DNA of 64,000 bases from the NCBI GenBank assembly GCA_025612245.1, contig JAAXKQ010000022.1, forward strand, positions 30,961-94,960. Direction: 5' to 3'. Shown piece after piece: positions 16,736 through 26,182 of the stretch. The notes beneath the pieces were generated by a model. It made no database searches and had not been told where the DNA came from. It saw only the letters and a list, made by a program, of their open reading frames with translations. This stretch comes from Ignavibacteria bacterium (lineage in GTDB: Bacteria > Bacteroidota > Ignavibacteria > Ignavibacteriales > SURF-24). The number at the start of each line of letters is the position of its first letter. Positions within the stretch are counted from its first letter, which is position 1. The translations under genes were made by a program, and so were the position numbers.

Positions 16736-19606
16736 ATGTCTCGAGTTAAAATTCAGACAGGATTATTTTGGGCAGCAGTAATAGCTGTCTTACTGCCATT
16801 ATATTTAAGTAATGGCGTATATGCCCAGACCGGGGGTAAAATTTCCGGAAAGGTAATCGATGCCGGTACCAGGGAGCCTCTGCCGGGAGTTACAATCCGC
16901 GTTGAGGGATCAAAACAGGGTGCTGTAACCGACGTGGAGGGGGACTATTTCATCTTAAACGTCACTCCGGGTACGGTAAGCCTTCAGGCCTCTATGGTAG
17001 GCTACCAGGGAATTGTAAAGACGAACGTCAATATCAGTGCAAACCACACCACTAATGTCGATTTTAGTCTTGAGGCTACGGTGGTCTCCGTCGGGCAGGA
17101 CGTTGTGGTTACGGCAGAAAGGCCACTGGTTGAAAAGGATCAGACTTCAACCAGGCACTTTGTTGAAGCTACGGACATAGCCGCAAGGCCGACCACACAG
17201 CTGACTGAAATTCTGACTACACTGCCTGGCATAGACATGAGTAACGGGCAGGTTGTAGTGCGCCGCGGCTCACTGGACCAGGTTTCGTTTTTAATTGACG
17301 GCATAAGGGCCCGCAACCCGCTTGACTTCCAGCCCTATACAAATATCAATATTACCTCCATCCAGGAGCTGGAAATCATTACAGGCGGCTTCAACGCAGA
17401 ATATGGTGAAGCTCAGTCGGGCGTATTTAACATTATTACAAAGGAAGGCGGGAACACCTATTCCGGCACCAGCGAATTCCGCTGGACACCGCCGGGGCTT
17501 CATCACTGGGGAACGGCTTTCTATGATTATTCTACTACCCGCTACTGGGAGAACACCCACGCAAGGCACCTGCAGTGGTGGATCGACCATCCGGATCAGT
17601 GGGTTGACCCCAACGGCATCCCGGGAAATGACCCCAGAAGCAGCTGGACCCCCGAACAGGCATACCAGGATTATATGCAGACGCATCAGCCCCTGACCGA
17701 CTACACTAACGAGAGCACTTATCAGGAAGAGCTCTCCTTCGGAGGCCCGGTACCGTTTGTGAAAGACCTGTTTTTCTTTGCCTCCGGCAAATACCGCACG
17801 GCACCTCCCATTACGGGAAACAGCATCAGGAGGATGGGCAAGTGGTTCGACGGCACGGCAAAACTGACTTATCGCCTGAATGACGCAATTAAACTCATGT
17901 TCTCGGGCTTCTACGGCCTGCAGAACTCAAACCAGGGAATGGAATATATGGATGCCGACTGGGTAAGCGGTTACGGGCTGCAGAACAAATATGCCTACTA
18001 CGACTTCCCTGGTTATCCTGAAAACAGGACTGACGGACAGACACTGCAGATGACGCACGTGCTTGGCGTAAGCACGTTTTACCACATACAGTTAAGCAGG
18101 GTTCACAGATACCGCAGCCAGGGCACTTTCCCGAACGATCCCAACGGATGGGACCTGGGTGTTGCGGCCTATGACCGCCTGAGGGCATTAGATGAGTTCG
18201 GAAACCCGCTTATTGAAGCATCCAGCAACCTGATTGGCCTTCATACTACGGGCTATTACTACAGAGGACGCGACAACAACACGGACATGTCCTTATCGGG
18301 TGACCTTACGAGCCAGCTTAACAAGGCCTGGCAGGTAAAGACGGGCGGTGACTTTACTTATTACACGCTCAAGCGCTTTCAGGAATCCAAGGCCTGGAAT
18401 GCAATTGAAGATGCTACGTATCACCCGTACGAAGGAAACATTTACGTACAGAACAAGCTCGAGTTCGGTGGCCTTATTATGAACCTTGGCCTGAGATTTG
18501 ATTTCTATAACGCCAACGATAAGATATACCTGGATCCTTTTGATCCTTTCGACCTCATAGCCTCGGCAAAGGAAGGACGCGCACCTAATCCGAAAACGGC
18601 TCATACAAAAACCTACGGGCAGCTTTCGCCAAGAATCGGTATTTCTCACCCGATCTCTGAAAAAACGGTGCTCCATTTCTCATACGGGCACTTCTTCCAG
18701 AGAGCCAGCTTTGGCGATTACGGCGAAGGCACCGACGTAACTGGCATATTAAATACCTATCTTGATTACAGGACAGGAACGCCGGTTCCGTATAACCTTG
18801 GGAACAGGGACCTGAAGCCGAGAAAAACGGTCGCCTACGAGCTCGGTATTGAACACAACTTCGGCGGCCTGGTAGCCGATGCAACGGCTTTCTACAAGGA
18901 CATTACAAAAACCATACGTACCATAACCGTTTACACAAGAGACAAGGCGCATTACCTCACCTCGGGTAACGGGGATTACGGAGATGCCAAGGGAATTGAA
19001 ATCTCAATTAACAAGCCCTTGACCGGCTACTGGGGCGGATACCTTAATTATTCATGGAGCACGGGAATAAACGGCTATTCGGGTGACCCGACTATCATTA
19101 CCCCGCCCGGAATGAGATTGCCGGTCACACAGACCAACTACGTAGGAGACCAGATAGTATATGATCCATCAAGGCTTAAATTCGGTTTTACGGTTGCAAC
19201 GCCTAAAGACCTGGGCTGGCTTGCCGGCATATTCTCCGACCTGCAGATTTCGCTCGACTACCAGGTCTATTATCCCAATTCCAACATTCCCGATGACGTA
19301 TTTCCCGAGGCAGGAAAGCAGTACATACGCACTGCCAACAGGAATGCCGACATACGTATAAGAAAAGAGATTGATTTCAAGATACTGCGTCCGGCCTTGT
19401 TCCTTGAATTAAGGAATGCTTTCAACGACCAGTGGGTTAACTTAAGTGCCGTTAAACAGGCCTCACCCGAGGACAGATCCCGGTTTATCAACTCGGGGCT
19501 GACCGTATTTCCTGAAAAGAACATTAACGGCACCCCGTTCCCGGACGTAATTGCCTACTCCAATCTGCCGCGTCAGGTTGTTTTGGGTCTGGCAATAAGT
19601 TTTTAG
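16736..19606 (+). CDS. TonB-dependent outer-membrane receptor (SusC-like) with CarboxypepD-reg domain
   Basis: A 956-residue outer-membrane transporter. After a signal peptide (cleavage near YAQT, residue about 31) comes a carboxypeptidase-regulatory-like beta domain (GKISGKVIDAGTREPLPGVTIRVEGS to about residue 115). A plug domain follows (about 135-250, with TEILTTLPGIDM, VRRGSLDQVSFLIDGIRARNP and GGFNAEYGEAQSGVFNIITKEG). The C-terminal barrel ends in VVLGLAISF with the terminal Phe required by BAM. It is followed within 30 bp by a large secreted protein and then a PorV-like gene. No SusD homologue is recognisable. Likely energised uptake of an oligosaccharide. Confidence 0.92.
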   Translation: MSRVKIQTGLFWAAVIAVLLPLYLSNGVYAQTGGKISGKVIDAGTREPLPGVTIRVEGSKQGAVTDVEGDYFILNVTPGTVSLQASMVGYQGIVKTNVNISANHTTNVDFSLEATVVSVGQDVVVTAERPLVEKDQTSTRHFVEATDIAARPTTQLTEILTTLPGIDMSNGQVVVRRGSLDQVSFLIDGIRARNPLDFQPYTNINITSIQELEIITGGFNAEYGEAQSGVFNIITKEGGNTYSGTSEFRWTPPGLHHWGTAFYDYSTTRYWENTHARHLQWWIDHPDQWVDPNGIPGNDPRSSWTPEQAYQDYMQTHQPLTDYTNESTYQEELSFGGPVPFVKDLFFFASGKYRTAPPITGNSIRRMGKWFDGTAKLTYRLNDAIKLMFSGFYGLQNSNQGMEYMDADWVSGYGLQNKYAYYDFPGYPENRTDGQTLQMTHVLGVSTFYHIQLSRVHRYRSQGTFPNDPNGWDLGVAAYDRLRALDEFGNPLIEASSNLIGLHTTGYYYRGRDNNTDMSLSGDLTSQLNKAWQVKTGGDFTYYTLKRFQESKAWNAIEDATYHPYEGNIYVQNKLEFGGLIMNLGLRFDFYNANDKIYLDPFDPFDLIASAKEGRAPNPKTAHTKTYGQLSPRIGISHPISEKTVLHFSYGHFFQRASFGDYGEGTDVTGILNTYLDYRTGTPVPYNLGNRDLKPRKTVAYELGIEHNFGGLVADATAFYKDITKTIRTITVYTRDKAHYLTSGNGDYGDAKGIEISINKPLTGYWGGYLNYSWSTGINGYSGDPTIITPPGMRLPVTQTNYVGDQIVYDPSRLKFGFTVATPKDLGWLAGIFSDLQISLDYQVYYPNSNIPDDVFPEAGKQYIRTANRNADIRIRKEIDFKILRPALFLELRNAFNDQWVNLSAVKQASPEDRSRFINSGLTVFPEKNINGTPFPDVIAYSNLPRQVVLGLAISF

Positions 19607-19634
19607 AATAACAATTTAATCGCGAGTTGCAAAA

Positions 19635-21833
19635 ATGAAATTCTTTAGAATTAAACTTTATCTCCCCGTGCTGCTTCTGCTTGCAGCGGTTTTCTCAAAC
19701 CCTGTTTTTGCACAGCAGAACTCGGCAACACACACGCGCGGAAAGTTATGGGAGACTTTATATAACTGGGGGTTTATTGGCGACCCGGGTGCCTGGGATT
19801 ATACGGAAACAACGGGTATCGGTTTTTATCCCGGTTTCCCGGGCTTTACATACCCGAACAATGAGGAACTGGCCAACGGTTTTATAACCGACGCAAATTT
19901 TCACAATTTCCGCAGCGGTCCCTGGATCATCGTTAAGGACGTCCAGGTTCCGGTAGCCCCGAACTTCGACCCTGAGCAGAAGGATTTTGCAATGTATCAC
20001 GCCTCACTGGCTACAGGTGATAACGGTGTTTTGAATACTATTCCCCCCTTTAGCGTAAAGGAGAATTTTGTCGGCTCGGCCGATTTCAATCCCCTTCTGC
20101 CCGAGGAAATGAATACAATTACATTTAACACTTCGACCGGAATTACGGTAACGCAGCGCTCTATGGCATGGAGCTATCCCGGATACCACGATTTCATCAT
20201 TTATGATTATACTTTCAAGAACACGGGACAGATGGTTGTATCCTCTGTGAATAAGACCTTCAATATTCCACAGACGCTCAAGGAAGTATGGTTTGTTTTC
20301 CACAGCGGAATTAACGTTTCTACCAAGGGAATGCTTAACTTCCACTACAACAGCAACTTTCTTGCCTCAGCTGCTCCGGCAGGAGGCTTCGGCTGGCACC
20401 CCGGAAACGGCTACTTTAATTATTATAGCGTGGAAGACGAAGCTCCCAACGACGGCAAAGGACTTCTTTACTACAGCCGCCACTATAACGGCGGCAGGGA
20501 GCCCGCCCCGTGGGATAAATACGGATTAAAAACCAACTGGCAGGACCAGTTAAAGGTGAAAAAAGAATGGGCTCCGGAATTGCAGGACCCCTCGGCATTC
20601 GGTTTTGAGTTCCTTTACCGCACTCCCCCGCAGGGTGCTGCAAGTCAGGACCCCTTTGACGCAGATCCTTCGTTCTTCAATATCTATAGCGACGAGGGGG
20701 ACAAGTTTGCGGGCAAAACCGTCGACTTTGAATCCTTCGGCCTGAACACGTTCAGTCTTAAAGAGCTTTATGACTTTGCACGCCACGATAAAAGGCCCGC
20801 CAACAAAGGAAACCTTTACTGCTGGTATACCAGCTCTTTCGGCCCTTACACGCTAGCCGTAGGCGACTCGGTCAGGATTATTTTAGCTGAAGTTGCCGGG
20901 GTAATGGACTTAAAGCAGGTGCAGATGGGAGATCCGAATCACTGGTTTCCCGACAGTACAATTGCCGCAATCAGAAGGAACGCCGCGGCTGCAAGAAACG
21001 CGGTCAGATGGGGCATGGGTGCCACGGTCCAGGGAATTAACATTGCAGCAGACGTTCCCGATGCTCCACCTGCTCCAAACTGTTCGGCTGCCAATGCGTC
21101 AAAGGGTTCCGACACGGCAATAGTTGCAATTCAGTGGGATAAACTGGCTGAAACAACACAGATCAACGACGCCTCGGGCCAGGTCTTCTATGACGGCTCG
21201 ACGGATCTTGGCGGATACAGGATATTCAGGAGCAACGATAAAAGAGGCATATGGGACCTTGTTGCCGACATACCAAGGGCACAGATGCAGGATTACTGGA
21301 GAGCGGACCTGAATAAATATGAGTACCTGGACAAGAACCTCCAGTTCGGATTTGAGTTCTACTACTATGTTCAGGCCTACAACAGCAAGCCCAGGTCATG
21401 GACTTCGGCAAACGGGACAAAGGTTAACACGCTGCCCGAATTAAAGAGCGATGACTATAACCGCACGCCTCTGGTTAGCGCAAAGCCGGGGCCGGTGGAT
21501 GTAAGTGCCGGATGGGACGTTTTTGCAGCGCCTAACCCGTATATTGAAGGCGACCCTGATCACAGCTTTGGTGCCCCGACGCCGATGAAAATTGAATTCA
21601 GAAACCTGCCTGAAAAAGCAACAATTAAAATCTTCAGCCTTTCGGGCGACCTGATCAAGACCATACATCACGGCCCGGATGAAAACGGTAACCTTTCGGG
21701 AAGTGCCAGCTGGGAACAGCGCTCTGAATCAGGGCTGCTCGTTGCACCCGGCTTGTATATTTACGTTGTCCAGTCAGAAGCCGCGGGATCTGCCGGGAGT
21801 AAATTTACCGGCAAGTTGATGATTATACGCTAA
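19635..21833 (+). CDS. Large secreted surface protein with FN3-like and T9SS-like C-terminal domain
   Basis: A 732-residue protein with a signal peptide ending PVFAQQ (about residue 27). The N-terminal ~450 residues are rich in aromatic residues and glycine (GWHPGNGYFNYYSVEDEAPN and similar) and match no domain I can name. Residues about 480-620 look like a fibronectin-III domain (APPAPNCSA... GGYRIFRSNDKRGIWDLVADIP...YYYVQAYNS). The last ~100 residues resemble a T9SS type A sorting domain with the variant AAPNPYIEG in place of YPNPFNP, then TIKIFSLSGDLIKTI and a terminal KLMIIR. Position directly after the TonB receptor suggests it is the surface partner that delivers ligand, the role SusD plays elsewhere. 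That role is inferred from position only. Confidence 0.75.
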   Translation: MKFFRIKLYLPVLLLLAAVFSNPVFAQQNSATHTRGKLWETLYNWGFIGDPGAWDYTETTGIGFYPGFPGFTYPNNEELANGFITDANFHNFRSGPWIIVKDVQVPVAPNFDPEQKDFAMYHASLATGDNGVLNTIPPFSVKENFVGSADFNPLLPEEMNTITFNTSTGITVTQRSMAWSYPGYHDFIIYDYTFKNTGQMVVSSVNKTFNIPQTLKEVWFVFHSGINVSTKGMLNFHYNSNFLASAAPAGGFGWHPGNGYFNYYSVEDEAPNDGKGLLYYSRHYNGGREPAPWDKYGLKTNWQDQLKVKKEWAPELQDPSAFGFEFLYRTPPQGAASQDPFDADPSFFNIYSDEGDKFAGKTVDFESFGLNTFSLKELYDFARHDKRPANKGNLYCWYTSSFGPYTLAVGDSVRIILAEVAGVMDLKQVQMGDPNHWFPDSTIAAIRRNAAAARNAVRWGMGATVQGINIAADVPDAPPAPNCSAANASKGSDTAIVAIQWDKLAETTQINDASGQVFYDGSTDLGGYRIFRSNDKRGIWDLVADIPRAQMQDYWRADLNKYEYLDKNLQFGFEFYYYVQAYNSKPRSWTSANGTKVNTLPELKSDDYNRTPLVSAKPGPVDVSAGWDVFAAPNPYIEGDPDHSFGAPTPMKIEFRNLPEKATIKIFSLSGDLIKTIHHGPDENGNLSGSASWEQRSESGLLVAPGLYIYVVQSEAAGSAGSKFTGKLMIIR

Positions 21834-21881
21834 ACAAATATCCGGGCAACGGCCGGGTATAAAGTAACTGGAGGAAGAAAA

Positions 21882-22865
21882 TTGAAAAAGCTAATAACAA
21901 TAACAATTGCGCTGCTGCTGGGAATTTCCGGCCTCATTCCGGCGCAGTTTAATAAAGCCGGACGCACGACTTTTCAGTTCCTTAAGATAGGCGTAGGCGG
22001 GCGTGCTGCTGCTTTGGGCGAAGCAGTCATTGCAAATACACAGGATATCAACTCCGTGTACTGGAATCCTGCGGGACTTACCGGCATAGAGAACCTGGAG
22101 GCGGGAGTAAACTATACAAAATGGATTGCAGACCTGAGCGTTACCTCCGGGGCCATTGGCTATAACTTCGGGCCTGCCGTGATTGCCTTTAACTACATGG
22201 GATTGAACTATGGCAACATACAGGAGGCCCTTACTACCAGCTCTTCGGGCAGGGTGGATACAAGGACGGGCTCCACATTTACAGGAAGCGATCTGGCGCT
22301 CGGCGTTACGCTTGCAAGGCGTTTTACGGATCAGCTCTCAATTGGCGTTAACGTGAAGTACCTGCGTGAGAACCTATTTACCTACTCCACGTCGCTTTGG
22401 GCTGCGGATGTTGGAACTTACTACGACACTCAGTGGAAAGGCGTACGCATTGCAATGACGGCGCAGAACTTCTCGAAGCAGGCACGCTGGATGTTTACAA
22501 AAGAGGAAACGCAGCAGTCTTATGAGCTTCCGCTCGTCTTCCGCATCGGGACCTCAATTGACCTCCTGGGCGGAGAAAACCTCTTTCTGGGCGGAGACGG
22601 CGCGGTGAACCGTTTTACTCTGAACGTCGACGCAATTCATACGAACGATTATGCCGAAAGGCTTCACATAGGCGGAGAGTACGTCTTTATGAATATGCTT
22701 TCCTTAAGGGCCGGTTATAGGATGAACTACGAGGAAGGCAACCTGGCCCTCGGTGCAGGCTTTAAGACGGAACTCTCGGGCATTAAGATGGAATTTGATT
22801 ACGCATACGTTAAATACGATTTCCTGGAATCACCGCACAGATTCTCACTGATTTTTGCATTTTAA
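21882..22865 (+). CDS. PorV/PorQ-family outer-membrane protein
   Basis: A 327-residue barrel protein starting at TTG behind a strong GGAGGAAG site. Signal peptide to about residue 21 (LIPAQ). The family signature is clear: TTFQFLKIGVGGRAAALGEAVIA followed by DINSVYWNPAGLTGIENLEAGVNYTKWI. It ends on a strand, HRFSLIFAF. PorV-type proteins receive T9SS cargo at the translocon and pass it to surface attachment. Here it lies after a TonB receptor and a protein with a T9SS-like tail, so it may serve that cargo specifically. Several such paralogues per genome are usual in this group. Confidence 0.87.
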   Translation: MKKLITITIALLLGISGLIPAQFNKAGRTTFQFLKIGVGGRAAALGEAVIANTQDINSVYWNPAGLTGIENLEAGVNYTKWIADLSVTSGAIGYNFGPAVIAFNYMGLNYGNIQEALTTSSSGRVDTRTGSTFTGSDLALGVTLARRFTDQLSIGVNVKYLRENLFTYSTSLWAADVGTYYDTQWKGVRIAMTAQNFSKQARWMFTKEETQQSYELPLVFRIGTSIDLLGGENLFLGGDGAVNRFTLNVDAIHTNDYAERLHIGGEYVFMNMLSLRAGYRMNYEEGNLALGAGFKTELSGIKMEFDYAYVKYDFLESPHRFSLIFAF

Positions 22866-22894
22866 GAAGTTAATATAGAGAGGAAGAAACCGAT

Positions 22895-25800
22895 ATGGCA
22901 TTTTCACAAAAACTGATTACCGGAGAAAAACTTACACCTGAGAGTTTCAAGAACCCTCCCAAAGAAATGGGCATACTCCCCTTCTGGTTCTGGAACGGCG
23001 AGATGGATGAAAAGGAAATGGAATGGCAGATGAAAGAGTATCACGACAAGGGAATTCCGGGACTTTTCATCCACGGGCGTTTTGGCGAAGAAATAGGCTA
23101 CCTGTCGCAGCTGTGGTTTGAAAGAGTAAAGTTTGCCGTAAATAAGGCCAAGGAAATCGGCCTCGACATCTGGGTCTACGATGAGATGAACTGGCCGAGC
23201 GGCACGGCTGAACGTCAGGTAATTAAAAAGTACCCGCACCTGTCGCAAAAATATCTTGAGCTTGTAGCCCTTAACGTGGATGGCCCATTGTTTACATTCC
23301 TCGAGGCAACAGATTCGAGATACGTCAACACAGGGGATTCCCGCCCGATTGCCGCCTTTGCATGTTCGGCAGATGAATACAAGAATGGGATCAAAGAGCT
23401 AATAGACCTTACTCCCAACCTGTCCTTCAACAAGGTCATTCCATGGGAAGCTCCCGCGGGAAAGTGGAAACTCCTTTATTTCCTGGAAAAGGAAGTGCCA
23501 TACTATATTGATGCGCTCAACCCTGAATCCACGAACAGGTTCATTGAGCTTACGCACGAAAGATACAAGGCTTCCGTTGGAAATGACTTCGGGACAATTG
23601 TGCCGGGTTTTTATACCGATGAACCCGCAATGCACTACTACCAGGTAGGCGTGGATAACTACGTGGTCCCCTGGTCGAGCCAGATGTTTAAGATATTCAG
23701 GCAGAGGCGCGGCTACGACCTGAAGCCTTATCTGCCTGCCCTTTACGTCAATATGGGAGAGATTACGTCCAAAATCCGCTATGACTTCTGGCGAACATTA
23801 AGCGAGCAGTATACGGATTCCTACTACAAGAGGCTTCGGCAGTGGTGCGATGAGAACGGCCTCATATTCACGGGCCACGTCCTTTTCGAGGAATGGCTGA
23901 GGCTGCAGGCAAGGTGCGAAGGCAACATATTCAAGCACTTAAAGCAGATGCACATTACGGGCGTAGATCACCTTTATCCCAAGATCGGAACCGAAAGAGA
24001 GCCCGATCAGCACGTGGCGCTGAAGCTTGCCAGTTCGGCTGCCCACCACTACGGAAGCACGAGGCTGCTTTGCGAATCGATGGGCGGGGCATACTGGGAC
24101 TGTACGCTCGAACGCATGAAGTGGATTGCAAACTGGGAATACGTTCTGGGTGTAAACCTATTCAACAATCATGGATACCATTATTCAATTGAAGGCGAAA
24201 GAAAGCGCGACTGGCCGCCCTCGCAGTTCTATCATCATACATGGTGGAACAATTACAGTGAGTTCACGACTTACATGTCGCGCCTTGGGCACCTTCTTTC
24301 GGGCGGAAGGCACGTTGCAAAGGTGCTCGTACTGTACCCTCTTAACAGCATCTGGACAAACTACACCCCGCAGAAAAGGAACAACGTGAGCAAGACAATT
24401 GAAGACAACTTCAATTTCCTTACGGATTCACTCTTAAGGCTTCACTGCGATTATGACTATGTGGATGAAGACGTGCTCATTTCCTCAAAGTTAAACAGGG
24501 ATGTAATTAAAATTGCAGAAGAGGAATATTCGCTTCTTATACTTCCTCCTCTGACGCACATAAAAAAAGAGACTTTCGAAGTCATAAAGAAATTTGTTGA
24601 AAACGGCGGCCGTGTGATTGCCGATACCATCCTGCCAGTAGAGTTCCTTGAGGCTGAAACGGACGGCGCCGCAAAAGAGGTAAGCGGGATTTTCGGGGTC
24701 AACCCGGAGGATTTGCTGGAGCAGTTTAAGAACGGCTCGCAGTTCAAGGGGCTCAAATCCAAAAAGAACGTCCATCTCTTTGGGGCAAAAGGAAGAACAA
24801 AAGCCGAAAGGCGCGAAGAACTCGGAAAACTGATAAATAAACTGATTGAGCCCGACGTGATAATTGATAATGAAGACGTCTTCTACCTGCACCGCATTAA
24901 AGACGGCTACGACATTTATTTTATCGTCAATACGGGACAAAAAGAAATTGGAAGGGTTGAAGTGTCATTTGAAAAAGCAGGAAGCCCTGAACTCTGGGAC
25001 CCCGATTCAGGTGAGGTTAAGCCCCTGTTTGTCTACCAGATAAAAAACGGAAGGACAGTAGTAAGCCTGGACTTTGCGGCAAGCCAGTCGCACGCGGTTA
25101 TAATAAAAAACGGGCAGAAAAAGGTTTTTATCAGTGAGACCAACCTTGTAGTGGAAAATTTCGACGGCAGGAATGCTACGGGGTACCCCATAGATGACTC
25201 AAAAGAAATCTTCCTCAAGGCTGAAACGGCAGGGGGAATAAAAAAGTTCAGGCAGGCTCAAAAGAGGCATTACGCTCCTGTAAGGCTCGGCCGAACGTTT
25301 AAGTTTGATATAGAAGAAGACAACGTCCTTTTAATCGGAAGCTGGAAGATGAAGGTGGAAGAACAGGAAGCGGGAACTGACTATTCGCAGGCCTCATTTG
25401 ACGACACGGAATGGCTCAGCGTGACAAACGGTGCCTGGGAGATGCAGCTTCCGCAGGAAAGGGACGTTGAAAGCTACCCGGTAAGCCTGTGGTACCGTAC
25501 TAGCTTTGAAATCGAAAAGATGACGGAAGGAGGTGCCTTAAAGCTCCTGATTGACGGCTTTAGCGGCAAAGAACACACCCTTTATATAAACGGCACGGAG
25601 ATAAAAGACAAGGGTACAAGAAGCTACCTCGATGCCGAAATCAAACAGGTTAATATCAGCAATTTTGTGCACGAAGGCACTAACACGGTTGCCGTGAGGC
25701 TCATAGCACAAAGAAGGACAGACGGAATCCTGGACCTGTTAAAGATAACCGGGAAGTTCGCCCTAGCAAAGGCTGAGAAAGGCTATAAGATCGTAAGCAA

Positions 25801-26158
25801 GCCGGATAAGATTAAAGTCGGCGACTGGACAAAGCAGGGCTTTCCGTTCTTCTCGGGAACGGCCACCTATGAAACTGAGTTTGTGGTGCCGGAAGACTAC
25901 ACAAACGGCAAATTCTTCCTTGAGGTCAACCCGGGTGAGGACGTCCTGGAAGTCATACTAAATGACAATGCAGGCAAGGTTGTGCCATGGCATCCATACA
26001 GGCTTGAGGTTACCGGGATGCTTCGAAGCGGGAAAAACACTCTAAAGCTCAGGGTGACAAATACGCTGATAAATGTGCTTGAGGCAGTCCAGAAAAAGTC
26101 GGGAATATTTTCTGAACCTGAAATTACCTTTAAGCCCCTTTATGTCGTTACAATATAA
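22895..26158 (+). CDS. Large glycoside hydrolase, GH106-like (alpha-L-rhamnosidase type)
   Basis: A 1087-residue cytosolic-looking protein (no signal peptide). The N-terminal half is a TIM-barrel-like glycosidase with segments seen in GH106-related enzymes: LPFWFWNGEMDEKEMEWQMKEYHDKGIPGLFIHGR (about 28-62), VYDEMNWPSG (about 95) and FYTDEPA (about 243). Acidic residues in the last two are plausible catalytic groups. A glutamine-amidotransferase-like or Rossmann-type middle follows (LLILPPLTHIKKETFEVIKKFVENGGRVIADT). The C-terminus carries two jelly-roll modules of GH2 sugar-binding type (SLWYRTSFEIEK..., GTATYETEFVVPEDY...). GH106 members remove rhamnose from pectin-type chains. Substrate is only indicated by this similarity. 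Confidence 0.72.
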   Translation: MAFSQKLITGEKLTPESFKNPPKEMGILPFWFWNGEMDEKEMEWQMKEYHDKGIPGLFIHGRFGEEIGYLSQLWFERVKFAVNKAKEIGLDIWVYDEMNWPSGTAERQVIKKYPHLSQKYLELVALNVDGPLFTFLEATDSRYVNTGDSRPIAAFACSADEYKNGIKELIDLTPNLSFNKVIPWEAPAGKWKLLYFLEKEVPYYIDALNPESTNRFIELTHERYKASVGNDFGTIVPGFYTDEPAMHYYQVGVDNYVVPWSSQMFKIFRQRRGYDLKPYLPALYVNMGEITSKIRYDFWRTLSEQYTDSYYKRLRQWCDENGLIFTGHVLFEEWLRLQARCEGNIFKHLKQMHITGVDHLYPKIGTEREPDQHVALKLASSAAHHYGSTRLLCESMGGAYWDCTLERMKWIANWEYVLGVNLFNNHGYHYSIEGERKRDWPPSQFYHHTWWNNYSEFTTYMSRLGHLLSGGRHVAKVLVLYPLNSIWTNYTPQKRNNVSKTIEDNFNFLTDSLLRLHCDYDYVDEDVLISSKLNRDVIKIAEEEYSLLILPPLTHIKKETFEVIKKFVENGGRVIADTILPVEFLEAETDGAAKEVSGIFGVNPEDLLEQFKNGSQFKGLKSKKNVHLFGAKGRTKAERREELGKLINKLIEPDVIIDNEDVFYLHRIKDGYDIYFIVNTGQKEIGRVEVSFEKAGSPELWDPDSGEVKPLFVYQIKNGRTVVSLDFAASQSHAVIIKNGQKKVFISETNLVVENFDGRNATGYPIDDSKEIFLKAETAGGIKKFRQAQKRHYAPVRLGRTFKFDIEEDNVLLIGSWKMKVEEQEAGTDYSQASFDDTEWLSVTNGAWEMQLPQERDVESYPVSLWYRTSFEIEKMTEGGALKLLIDGFSGKEHTLYINGTEIKDKGTRSYLDAEIKQVNISNFVHEGTNTVAVRLIAQRRTDGILDLLKITGKFALAKAEKGYKIVSKPDKIKVGDWTKQGFPFFSGTATYETEFVVPEDYTNGKFFLEVNPGEDVLEVILNDNAGKVVPWHPYRLEVTGMLRSGKNTLKLRVTNTLINVLEAVQKKSGIFSEPEITFKPLYVVTI

Positions 26159-26182
26159 TTCACAGCAGTCGAGGAAAATTCA

